Shown piece by piece: positions 1 to 9,053 of a stretch of DNA of 64,000 bases. Below the pieces are notes generated by a model that was not told the DNA's origin, searched no databases, and saw only the letters and a program-made list of their open reading frames with translations. A program made the translations under genes and the position numbers. This DNA is from Nannochloropsis salina CCMP1776 (taxonomy: Eukaryota; Sar; Eustigmatophyceae; Eustigmatales; Monodopsidaceae): the NCBI GenBank assembly GCA_004565275.1, contig SDOX01000007.1:313081-377080 (forward strand), given 5' to 3'. Each line of letters starts with the position of its first letter. Position 1 is the stretch's first letter.

Positions 1-939
1 AGTGGCCCACACGGGTCCCGCGTGCCGACTCGGCGATGTTCCTCTATACAGGACGAGGTTGCCGTCACCCTGCAGCCACAGGAAATGGGGATTCTGGCAG
101 CCTCCCATGCTCGTCTCCGTACCGCCACTGGTCGTGAGCCACTGCGAGGTTCGGCAGCTGCTGATATACTCCCGCATGGCGAGGGAGGGTCCCCCGGGCC
201 GGAGGACAAGAAGAGCGCTTCGTCGACAGGTCGTCCAGAGAGGTGTGATGCCTTCCAGGGACACATCGAGCGAGGCTCCCGCTAAAACACCCATCGCCAA
301 GATTGCGACGCACGCGAGGGACAAGGTATATATTCGGGCCAGGCCCGTGCGCTTACTTGGGACCTCTCCTGTGGCAGTCGGCGCGCCCCTCGCCTCGCCC
401 ACCAGACCCCCATCCATGGCTTTCCCGACAGGCTCCCACAGCCCCCTTCCTTCTAGTTGCTCCAGTCGCGCCTGCGTCTCCCGAAGGCTCTCGGCGGTCG
501 CCTCCAGCATCTCGTCCGTCTCTGTCTTCTCCCGCCTGGCGCGCGAGAGGGCTACCTCCTGCTCATGCAGACGTTGCGCGCACCCCTCCAACATCGTGTC
601 CTTACATTTAGTCTCCTTCTCCCAGCGCCTAACTTCATCTGTAAGTTCCTGCACCTGTGTGGATAGGCTGGCCACTGTAAACTTCTTTCTTGCCAATTCG
701 TCGCGCATGCGCGCTCCCTGACGTTCAAGGAGGAATTTTTCTGTTGATGCTATCTCGGCTTGCGCTGCAAGCGTTTCCTTCTCAATGGCCGAGGCCCCTT
801 CCTTGTCGTGACTGCCCGTGTACCTTCTGGATGTCCTGGAAACATCGAGGTCCGGCTCATTCATTGATGGGTGATCGTCCGACGCGATGCTAGAAGCGGG
901 ACTTCCGCGGCGGCGACGTTTGAACAGGCGTGCCAGCAT
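1..939 (-). CDS. Coiled-coil, single-pass membrane protein with C-terminal bulb-lectin domain (paralogue A, 3' truncated)
   Basis: Reading right to left, an open frame of 313 codons runs from an ATG at 939 (MLARLFKRRRRGS) off the left edge of the window, so the C-terminus is missing. In order: a basic start; a charged coiled coil at about residues 70-160 (RMRDELARKKFTVASLS); one hydrophobic segment at about 200-222 (CVAILAMGVLAGASL); then a Cys-containing region leading to Q290-GDGNLVLY, a perfect match to the QxDxNxVxY mannose-binding motif of GNA/bulb-type lectins, followed by GPVWAT. Inferred topology is a cytosolic coil and a luminal or extracellular lectin-like domain. It shares domain order and RDELAR/RF, QxDxNLVLY and GPVW blocks with the gene at 9054-11393. 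In-frame stops lie just upstream, so ATG 939 is used, but a short 5' exon is possible. Function unknown. Confidence 0.75.
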   Translation of the reverse strand, partial: MLARLFKRRRRGSPASSIASDDHPSMNEPDLDVSRTSRRYTGSHDKEGASAIEKETLAAQAEIASTEKFLLERQGARMRDELARKKFTVASLSTQVQELTDEVRRWEKETKCKDTMLEGCAQRLHEQEVALSRARREKTETDEMLEATAESLRETQARLEQLEGRGLWEPVGKAMDGGLVGEARGAPTATGEVPSKRTGLARIYTLSLACVAILAMGVLAGASLDVSLEGITPLWTTCRRSALLVLRPGGPSLAMREYISSCRTSQWLTTSGGTETSMGGCQNPHFLWLQGDGNLVLYRGTSPSRHAGPVWAT

Positions 940-1728
940 CCTTGACGGAAGGGACAATTTCTAATTGATAACTCCCTCGAAAGGTGCCAGCCCCTGTGCC
1001 AGTGTATACAATGAGCATATATAACTCTTTAAATTGGCTCAGCGTACAAGGCGACGGCGCGCCCTTGCATGTGAAGCTGCCAGACATGGGTTCAGGGGCT
1101 TGGCGAGGCGGAGCAGTATGAACATCCAACATCCGGACAAGAAATATTAAGAATGACCTTATTAGATGCCCCGACCACGGTCCAACCTTCAAGGCAACTC
1201 CGTTGGAGCGTGCACACATCTGTCGGTCCCCGTCGCGCGCGACGGCCGGCGTGCGATTGCGTGTGAGGGGCATGGCCATCGCAGACAGAGTGCATGATAT
1301 CATCAGCGAGGGGAAAACCGAGCCCTCCACCGGGCACGTACTGCAAGCTTTCCAGGTTCGCACCGAGTGGGGGAGCGTCAATGCGTTGCACAAGCAATGT
1401 GAATGAATACATTTTTATGCTTCTATGAGAGAGCTTTTGGTGTGTAAGGCGGCAAACACGTGTAGGAATGCCTTCTTGGAGGCTTTTCGTATCCATCGCT
1501 GCATGACTTGCCAAAGCTAGAAAATGCACGTGCCTCGGCGGCCTGCACGGGCTTCACTGTGCCGATATTGCTTTTATGGATCTAAACTTGCCTCTATAGT
1601 TGTGCTTCGCGTACCCGTGCGGATTTGGGAGTGATCAGCTTCTTTATGAGCGTCCAATTCCCCTCCTGTTCTCAGCCCATCTCTTCATCAACTCTGCAGG
1701 GCCAAAGCGGTGATTGTCGCATTTTAAA
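940..1728. other. Intergenic spacer, divergent 5' regions
   Basis: This lies between the heads of two divergent genes, the lectin paralogue on the minus strand and the RBR ligase on the plus strand. It must hold both promoters and 5' untranslated regions. Short frames here show no family signal. I see no RNA gene or repeat. Confidence 0.5.
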
Positions 1729-3929
1729 ATGATGGAAGAGGCTTCCTGGTTACAAGAGCACTGTTATGACGCTGATGGAGAGAGCAATCGCGGCAGTGCC
1801 AACAGCAGCATTGGTAGCTCGGGCGGCCTTCGCAGCTTTGACGTTGAAGGAAGCGGAGGGGGAAACGCAGGAGAGCCTTCTCCACCTCAACGGGTTGTTA
1901 AGGTCAGTGTCCTTGCTCGACTGCTGTATCTGGGGGGCGTATGAAAGTATCACGTAGTCGGGAGATATGAGAGTGACGCTGCACCGGATATTTTCAGTGT
2001 AAGGCAAGCGCACACAGGTGCCTGAACTTAGGATTGTGCCCTCCCCTGGCTGCCCACAAAGGAGTTGCCGCAGTGCATGATGCGCGACTCATTTCCCCCC
2101 TGCCATGTACTTTGTGGGACACCTTGACCAGGGTGAGAGCGATCTGCGCGCTATCAAGGCCCTTGTGCAGCAGTGGGCGGGTCCGTCCCTGCCGTCGCTG
2201 TCCTCCTCCCCGCTTACGTCTGAGCCGCTGCCCGCCAGCAGCAGCCAGAGCAGCAGCCAGAGCAGCAGCCAGAGCAGCAGCCACAGCAGCAGCCTAGAGA
2301 GCCTGAGCGTGGACAATGACGGGGTGCACGGCCACCACGGCAGTCTGAGTGGCACCGACGGCGACTCGGAGAGGGCGGGGGCTCGGGCCGTGGGGGCGGG
2401 AGGCTTCTTTCAAGACGTGGATTTGGAGGCCGGGGAGTCCCAGAGGCGGTCTGAAGGGGGTCCAGGCAGGCAGAAGCAGGATGCGGATCGCACCCTTTGC
2501 CTTATCTGTTACGAGGATTTTCCTCTCGAGGAGAAGCCGCCCCGGCTGCCCCTTCCTGCCCTCCACGGCCCCCCTGATCCCCCCACCAGGCCAAACACCT
2601 CGCCCGCCGCGCCCGCTCTCCCACCGCGCCCCTCGCCCAGACCCGCGTGCCCGCATTCCTTCTGCCGAAAATGCGTGGTGGCCTACCTGGAGACTCGCAT
2701 GCGGGAGGGGCGAACCGACTTTCCCTGTCCCATGCGGGGGGACGCGGACTGCCGGCATGCCTTCAGGTAGGGAGGGGCGGAGGGGCCGGTAGCGGGTGAT
2801 ACCAGAGTAGAGAGGGGCAGGAAGGCTGTCGCGGTACCTCGCTTTGAATCCATCCTGTTGACATCACCCACACCCACCTTCCTCCCCGGGAAACACTTTC
2901 CCTCCAGCCGGCATGCTCATTCCCCCTTCTTGCCCCCCCCCCACCCCCTCCTTCCTTCAACCTATCCTCCATAGTGAGAACCATCTCCGCGCCCTTGTGG
3001 ACCCAGACCTCTTTCAAAAACACGAGCAGAGGCTCAAGCTCCGCGCGCAGCCCTCCCTTCGCGAGTGCCCCGCCTGCCAGGCGGTGTGCGAGGGCGGTTC
3101 CAAGCGCCGCCCTCTCCTCGTCTGCGCCGCCTGCGGCCTCTCCTTTTGCTTCTTGCACGCCACCGCCCACCCCATGGGGAGTGAGGGCGGTGCCGGCTGC
3201 CGCCGCTACCTCCGCCAGGTGAAAGCGACGGATCGCGCCTCCAAGACGACCGTCCGGCGCATCAGCAAGCCCTGTCCCAAGTGCAAGGCCCCCACGGAGA
3301 AGAACGGCGGCTGCAACCACATCTCCTGCGCCCAATGTCGGCACGAATGGTGCTGGCTCTGCGAGCAGCGCTACACCCCCTACCACTACTCTCCGACCAA
3401 CATCTTTCTTGGCTGCCCGGGCGCCCAGTTTGTCGACTTTGGAGGTGGCGCGCGAGGGTGCTGCTGCCGTCTCGGTGCCCCCCTCTGCCGCCTGCTCCGG
3501 CTGCTCTTGGCGGGCATTTTGCTGCCCTTACCCTTTGCCTTGGGCGTGGTCGTGGGTGTGCTCGGCACCGTGCTCTGGCTGCCTGTGGGGGTTCTGTGGG
3601 CCTGTCTAGGGAAGCTCCTGGCCACCTGCCCCTCGGGGATGCCCTGCTTTGCGGGGGAATGGAACGCGTGGGACCTACTGTTCCCCCTCGTGAGCGGATC
3701 GCACACATTTCGACAGGGGAACGGGGCCATGGGCTTAGTGTACGTCTTCGTCTTCCTGGGCGCGGCGCCGCTGGTGCTGGTGGCCTCCTTGTTCCTTCAG
3801 GTTCTCTGGATGCCTCTGGCCTTGCTGGTTTTGGTGATACGGGCCTCGCGCCGACGTCGATTGCGCCCGTCCTTCGTGCTCGCCCCTATGCTCCTTATTA
3901 CCCACTTCCTGGACCTCGACGGCGAGTAG
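1729..3929 (+). CDS. RING-IBR-RING (RBR) E3 ubiquitin ligase with C-terminal membrane segments
   Basis: Proposed model: exons 1729-1902, 2132-2766 and 2975-3929, giving 587 aa. The second intron (CAG|GTAGGG to CCATAG) is secure, because joining AG+T gives RHAFSENHLRAL, the usual RING1-to-IBR linker. The first intron (AAG|GTCAGT to GACCAG) is phase-consistent but less sure; translation could instead begin at ATG 2105. RING1 starts CLICYEDF and continues through CPHSFCRKC and CPMRGDADC after a proline-rich insert. The IBR is CPACQAVC...CAACGLSFCFLH. RING2/Rcat is CPKC...GGCNHISCAQCRHEWCWLC, where the Cys of GGCNH is the expected ubiquitin-thioester residue. Several hydrophobic segments follow (LLAGILLPLPFALGVVVGVL; VYVFVFLGAAPLVLVASLF), an arrangement like RNF19-type membrane RBR ligases. 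It probably ubiquitinates proteins at an internal membrane; the substrate cannot be seen. Confidence 0.85.
2237..2293 (+). repeat. AGC-rich 12-base tandem repeat inside the RBR ligase gene
   Basis: Four near-identical 12-base units of the form AGCAGCAGCCAG lie in the coding frame and encode a Ser/Gln tract (SSQSSSQSSSQSSSHSSS) upstream of RING1. The length stays a multiple of three, so unit gain or loss would keep the frame. Confidence 0.85.
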
Positions 3930-4566
3930 AGCCCCGGGCGTTTTCAACCTAGTGCTCTCTTTGAGCGGAGAGCGTGGGAAGCCTTGGATAGCACTGCCTA
4001 GGCACTGCACTTATTAGGGCCTGCGGTGTGTCGGCTAATCAATTTTGCGTTGTACAGTCAGCATTCATGTAGCGGATACCTTACGGCTAACGTGCGTCGC
4101 GGCGATCATGATTTTTTTGTTCCACGTTGGCCATGTTTACTCCAATCATACGTGTGATAAAAAATGTCACAGACACAACATTGTCATGTCAAAGAAGAGT
4201 CTGATCAAGCTGTGGGTCAGCTGCCATTTTGTAAATCGTGAAAAGTAAGAACAAGCTGGTGGAGGAACGACTTGTAGAAGTTGAAGGATAGCGTGCAGAG
4301 CCATGACGATATTTTTTCTAAAAACACAGAGAGGTGTTGGTTATCGTGCTCATGGACACATCCTTGCATGCTGATCGATTTATGCACGCCTGTGGAAATG
4401 CCTGCATTCTGCCATGGCTTTATCAATTCCCCTTCCTGTCTCATTCGCTGTCGCGAGCGAGGATTCCAACAAAACCCGCCAAGCTCTGTCATCACAACGC
4501 CGGCATCTCTCTCATCCGCGCGCGCAACCCTGGCTCAAAAGAATACACACAGGGAGAAGAGGCGAC
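3930..4566. other. Intergenic spacer
   Basis: This is A+T-richer DNA between two same-strand genes. It should contain the 3' end of the RBR ligase transcript and the promoter of the lipoyl-KGD4 gene. No open frame here has a recognisable product. Confidence 0.5.
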
Positions 4567-5479
4567 ATGATGAATGCGGCAACGATGGCGACGAGAAGAA
4601 GGTTGCTGGCATTTCCTCCCGTTGCACCCAAGGCGCTTGCGGGGGCTGTTGATAGTGCATTGAATACAGCGAGAAATTCCGGGAAGCTGAGCACCTTTCC
4701 TCGTCCCTCAAAACGTGTGCCAAGACAGCACTACAACGAGGCGTGTGCACGTGCATTCCACGGTTCGGTGTCTCTCCGCATGGCGGAGGTGGTGATGACG
4801 GTACCGAGGTCAGTCTTGAGGGATTGGGGGCTTGCGAGGTGAAGATGCATGTCTTGGGTCGACGCAAACCCTCACGGCACGAACCTTTCCCCGACCTGAC
4901 AGCATGGGCGACTCAATTACTGAAGGGACCATAAGGTCGTGGGAGAAAAAAGTCGGAGAAGCCGTGGCCTTAGACGACGTGGTGGTGGTAATCGAGACGG
5001 ACAAGGTCTCGGTGGACATTCGGGCTTCCAACTCGGGCGTTCTGGTCGAGCAATACGCGGCCGTCGACGATAACGTGGAGGTCGGTGCCAAACTCTTGAA
5101 GATCGATACGCAGGCCGCCGCTTCTGCTCCCAGCTCCGCTTCCGCCTCCAGCCCGCCGGCCCCTCCCACGCCCGGGAACCCCCCCCCGCCTTCTGATGAG
5201 GCAAACCCCGCCCCTCCCCCCACAGACGCCCCTCCCGCCCACCGCACCCCTCTCATCAAGTTTCTGGGCAAGCGCTCCTTGATGCGGAAGCAGGACAGCA
5301 GCGCACAGGCCGCCGCGCCTCCTCCGCCCGCCAGGTCCCCCTCTCTCCCCGCACGGCATGAGGACTCGAGGAGCACGCCGGGCGTCAAGACCTTCATAGA
5401 GCTCCCGCCCAGATTCGGGCACCCACCCGTGACCGAGGAGGAGATGGAGGCGGTGGAGAGTGGCGGGGCGACCCTGTGA
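4567..5479 (+). CDS. Mitochondrial lipoyl-domain/KGD4 fusion protein, putative E3-recruiting subunit of 2-oxoglutarate dehydrogenase
   Basis: Two exons, 4567-4808 and 4903-5479, encode 272 aa. The intron (CCGAG|GTCAGT to CTGACAG) restores AG+C = Ser and the family motif VPSMGDSITEG. Residues 1-70 are Arg/Ala/Ser-rich and acid-poor, typical of a mitochondrial presequence. Residues 77-150 are an E2o-type lipoyl domain with the lipoyl-lysine motif ETDKVSVDI (Lys115). An Ala/Pro linker follows. Residues 196-211 (TPLIKFLGKRSLMRKQ) and 245-269 (FIELPPRFGHPP, TEEEMEAVESGGA) match the two conserved blocks of KGD4/Ymr31/MRPS36, the small eukaryotic subunit that tethers E3 (dihydrolipoamide dehydrogenase) to the 2-oxoglutarate dehydrogenase core. 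No peripheral subunit-binding domain and no catalytic HxxxDG acyltransferase domain follow; the frame simply ends. Inference: a lipoylated E3-binding protein analogous to PDHX of pyruvate dehydrogenase. Its 3' end faces that of the Cwc2 gene, 203 bases away. Confidence 0.88.
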
Positions 5480-5682
5480 GCGTCGCTCGAGTAGGGGGGC
5501 GTGAGGGAGGGAGGGAGGACAGACGACTGGGCTTGGGAGGGTAGAGGCAAATGGGGAGCCTTGCGAAACACGGAGAGAAACGACGGTTTTCGAGCGGATC
5601 ATGCTACAAAGATTTCATAGATTTTGTTTCCGCAGTGGCTGCCCCCGTGCTGTCCCAAAGCGTTGTGCATTTATTCTCCTCT

Positions 5683-7789
5683 TTAGCCTCCGTCCTCTTC
5701 CACTTCAGTCGGCCCCCTCCTGGTCCTCCCCTTCCCTTCCCCTTTCCCCCGTCTCCCCCCCCCCCCCTCCAAGCGCCCCAAGAGCCACATTTCCCTCGCT
5801 GTCAGTGAGGGGGTCGCGGCCTTCCTCCACTGAAGGAGCCCCCCCTCCCCCCCTCCCTCACCGCCTCCACCGCCTCCCCCTCCTCCCCCTCCCCCGGGAC
5901 GGTCCCAGCTCGTCTTTCCCGTGCCCGCCTGGACGTAGTAGTATGCCTGATGCACGGGGTCGAACACGGCTGTCCACTCACCTCCCTCACGCGCCCCCTC
6001 CGCCTCTCTCTCGTACTGCTCGTCGGTGTCCGGGTAGCCCTCCGCCCCGTCCTCCCCCCCCTCGTCTCCTCCCTCCCCTCGCGCCCGCTTTTTCGGTGGC
6101 GGCAGCGCGTAGTTCTCTGGACACCGGAAGGCAGGGGCCTGCAACGCCACGCCCTGAGCCTGTAGTAAGACCATGGCGGCGTCAAGATTGGAGCGCGCCA
6201 CCGCCTCCTGGGCCGCCGGGTTCGGGTCGTCCATAGCCCACTTCACGTTCAGCGTTTCCTTCCCCGCCAGCGCCTGGTTGGCCATGGCCTCCTTCGCGAA
6301 CTCGCAGTTGCTGCGGAGACGGAACCTGGGGGGCGGGTCGAAGGCGAAGGGGGAGGACGGAGGGGAGGGAAATGTGAGGGTTTCCGAAGGAGGGCAGGCA
6401 GGAGGGTCGGGGTCTGGAGGCAATAGCCCCGACATGCCCCGCCCCCACAGAGCACCAGGATCCCCCTTAACGAGCCAAGATGCATGGCGCGAAAGCAAGG
6501 GCAGCGAGGACCAACATCGCGACACAACGCCAGTGCCACGCGCGCCCTCCTCCCTCCCGCCCTCCCGCCCTCCCTCCCTCCCTCCCGCCCTCCCTCCCTC
6601 TCCGACCTGACGAACGCCGCGGAGATCCGAGGGACGAAGTTCACGTGCTCTACCTCCCCCCACTCTCCGAACTGCTCCCGGACCACCGCTTCCACCTCCC
6701 GTTGGTCCGCATAAGCGGCCTTTAGGATGCCTCCCACGTAGAGGGTGCGGGAGGGGCGGGTGAAGGAGCCGACGCCGTCCATGTCGTCCCGGTGGCCCGC
6801 GTGCCGCTCGCGCCCGAAACAGTCGTGCAGCTCCCCCGCCGCCGCATCCTCCTTGACCGTGGGGATCCGGTGGAAGTAGAGGCAGTCCGCGCCGCGCGCA
6901 CACGCCCCTCGGGCGAAATGGATGCAGAAGAAGCGGCTGTTGGCGTCGACGGAGTCAGCACGGGTCCGCCCTGCGTCCAGAGTCAGCACGCAGCGGGTCT
7001 CCGCGGGCTCCCGGCCCCGGCCCTGGCGCCAGTGCTCCCCCGTGTACTTGCCGTACCAGATGTTGTATTCGTTTGCGCCCTCCAATACGGACCGTCCCGC
7101 CTCCAGACAAGCCTTCTGTTTCCGCGCCGGTCGCTGCAAATAGCGCTCGTTCGCCTCCAGGTACCTGGCTGCTCCTTGCCCGGCGGCCCCCCGGCCGTAC
7201 CAGCCAGAGGCCATGGGCGCCTCACCCATCTCAGCGGGCCTGTCCCATCGGGTCTCCCCCGTCTGTGTGTGGTAGTAGTAGAGCTGCTGCGTGCTCGCGT
7301 CGACCGTCTCGCGCCAGGCGTGCCAGGTGTCGGGGAGGGTCGAGGGGGAGGGTCCGTCCCAGGCCGAGGCGGAGGGGAGGCTGGAGGGGATGACGTGCTC
7401 GGTGCCTTCGGGCTTGCTCGCACGGCAGCGGCTGCACTTGGGCCGAGAGGCATAGTTGTCAAACTTGCACTTAGGGCAGGCCCAGTTTCGTTCGTAGACG
7501 GTGTAGGAGGCCCCGACCTCGCTGATGAGAGTGGAGGGAGGCAGATTGAGGGAGACGAGGAAGACGGAAAGCGTCACACTCAGAAAATAATGGTACGGAC
7601 AGCGTCAACGCATGGTCGAAGCCCGCGATCGGAAACGTGAAAATAAGCAGAGGTTTCAGTGGGTGACAGCGAGGGACAGCGGGCAGACTGGGAATCCTCT
7701 CCGATGGCACCACCGCCTACCTACCCTAAGGTGGCGATCCCGGTCACGTCCCTCCGCGTCACATTTCCAAAGCTTGAAGCATTTGCCAT
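5683..7789 (-). CDS. CWC2: Cwc2/RBM22-type pre-mRNA splicing factor with RanBP2 zinc finger and two WW domains
   Basis: Three exons, 7789-7725, 7521-6607 and 6325-5683, encode 540 aa. Both introns are phase 2. The first join gives ATLGEVGASY, which supplies an ATG start; the second gives RISAAFVRFRLRSNCEF, an intact RRM strand. In order: RanBP2-type finger WACPKCKFDNYASRPKCSRC (about 35-55); WW domain about 87-117 (LYYYHTQTGETRWDRP); Cwc2 Torus region with YNIWYGKYTGEHWRQ and ETRC (about 172-200); CCCH finger FFCIHFARGACARGADCLYFH (about 219-238); HDCFGRERHAGHRDDMDGVGSF; RRM starting RTLYVGGI (about 281-360); Gly/Glu linker; second WW near the C-terminus (YYYVQAGTGKTSWDRP). Cwc2 acts in the NineTeen-complex-related part of the spliceosome and contacts U6 and the pre-mRNA. 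The N-terminal finger and both WW domains are additions to the yeast or human layout. Confidence 0.9.
6545..6602. repeat. CCCT-rich simple repeat in intron 2 of the Cwc2 gene
   Basis: A pyrimidine-only stretch on the plus strand (units of CCCTC and CCCGC) lies just inside the donor side of the Cwc2 intron. Translated, it would give an REGG repeat, which is an artefact of reading through the intron. Confidence 0.7.
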
Positions 7790-9053
7790 AGGACACGACG
7801 AAACCGAAAGTGGCGGCAACGCCTGAAGGGATAGGGAGGGCCGGAGGTCGAGCTAGCGCCGACCCGCTGCTCCTTGACAAGCTGATGGACACACAACCCC
7901 TTCTGTGCAAAATTTGCGTGGATTGTGGAAAATTCGTATTAAGCATTACATATCAGAGATATCAATAGAGTTTCACGACATATTCCGGCCTTCCGAAGCA
8001 TTGATCACAGAGCAGGGCATGTCGAGAGGAAAGCTATATTGCGTTGAGCGAGAATACCAAGCAAGGTTATTTACACTTTTGGTGGCCCCCTCCCCCTTCT
8101 CTACAATAAAGGTGGCAGAATTAACCACAACAATTGTGCGCTCTCGTAGTACCGGGAGAGTTTTGTCGCGGTGATCACACCTACGAGACACTCGATAAGG
8201 AAGAAGTTCCCGACACACGCTTCTTGAAGGAAAAAGAGAATGAAAAAGTGTCGTGCTGGACTTTCGACGGATCAAAAAATGGTTCAAGAGATCCGATTTT
8301 GTACTCCCAGGACATGGGTACATTCCTATTTTCATTGCGTGAATTGAGTAGACGTGCACAGCTTCCATACCCCCGCTGATGCCCCTTTTACCTCGCTCCA
8401 ACGCGCGGGCGATAAAGCCTGCTACTGCCTGAGGGTTCCACGGCTAGCCATAAGCCAGCCTGTCGAGCGCCAAAACGGGCGTGGAAGATTAAAATGGCGT
8501 GGATCTGCCATTAGGGTGCCCTGCGCGCGCGGCAGCTTTCTCTCTTGAATTCCCTCCATGCGAATGCCTGCCTCCTCCGTCCTTGGTCTTTCGCTCTTTC
8601 TGGGAGAGTCTGTTGCTTGAGTGCAGAACTGCACATACGCGACGTCGCACGCATGGTAGGCTTTCGCATGCCGTCTATGCTGCATTTTACGTCTCGAGGC
8701 AGGGACAGAGTAGTGCCTGTCGATGCTCACGGGATGTAGATTGGATTGCATGAATTCTTAGCTCTTTTCCTCTTGCGTGTGCTGCATCTTCACCTCACCT
8801 TCCTCATCGTTGCCATTTAACGTTTCGACGTGTCGTGTCGTAACTTCCCTCATTTTTGCGACGCATGCTTTTCGCATTGCGTCAAGCGCCTCAAGGGCAT
8901 GGACGCAATTTGCTGCACCGAGAGTCCAGCATTTAAACACACCGAGAAGGAGCAAAGCGGGCGCGGCCCATGGCTCGGTGCAGCCCGTCCTACATGCCTC
9001 TCTGTGCAACACCCCCATGGCCCCGCTCTCACACCTCCTTGATACTCACAGGC
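7790..9053. other. Intergenic spacer, divergent 5' regions
   Basis: About 1.26 kb separates the start of the Cwc2 gene (minus) from the start of lectin paralogue B (plus). Open frames on both strands are short, lack family motifs and are broken by stops. A possible splice acceptor (CTCACAG) lies directly before ATG 9054, so a 5' exon of paralogue B may be hidden here. I see no RNA gene. Confidence 0.45.
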
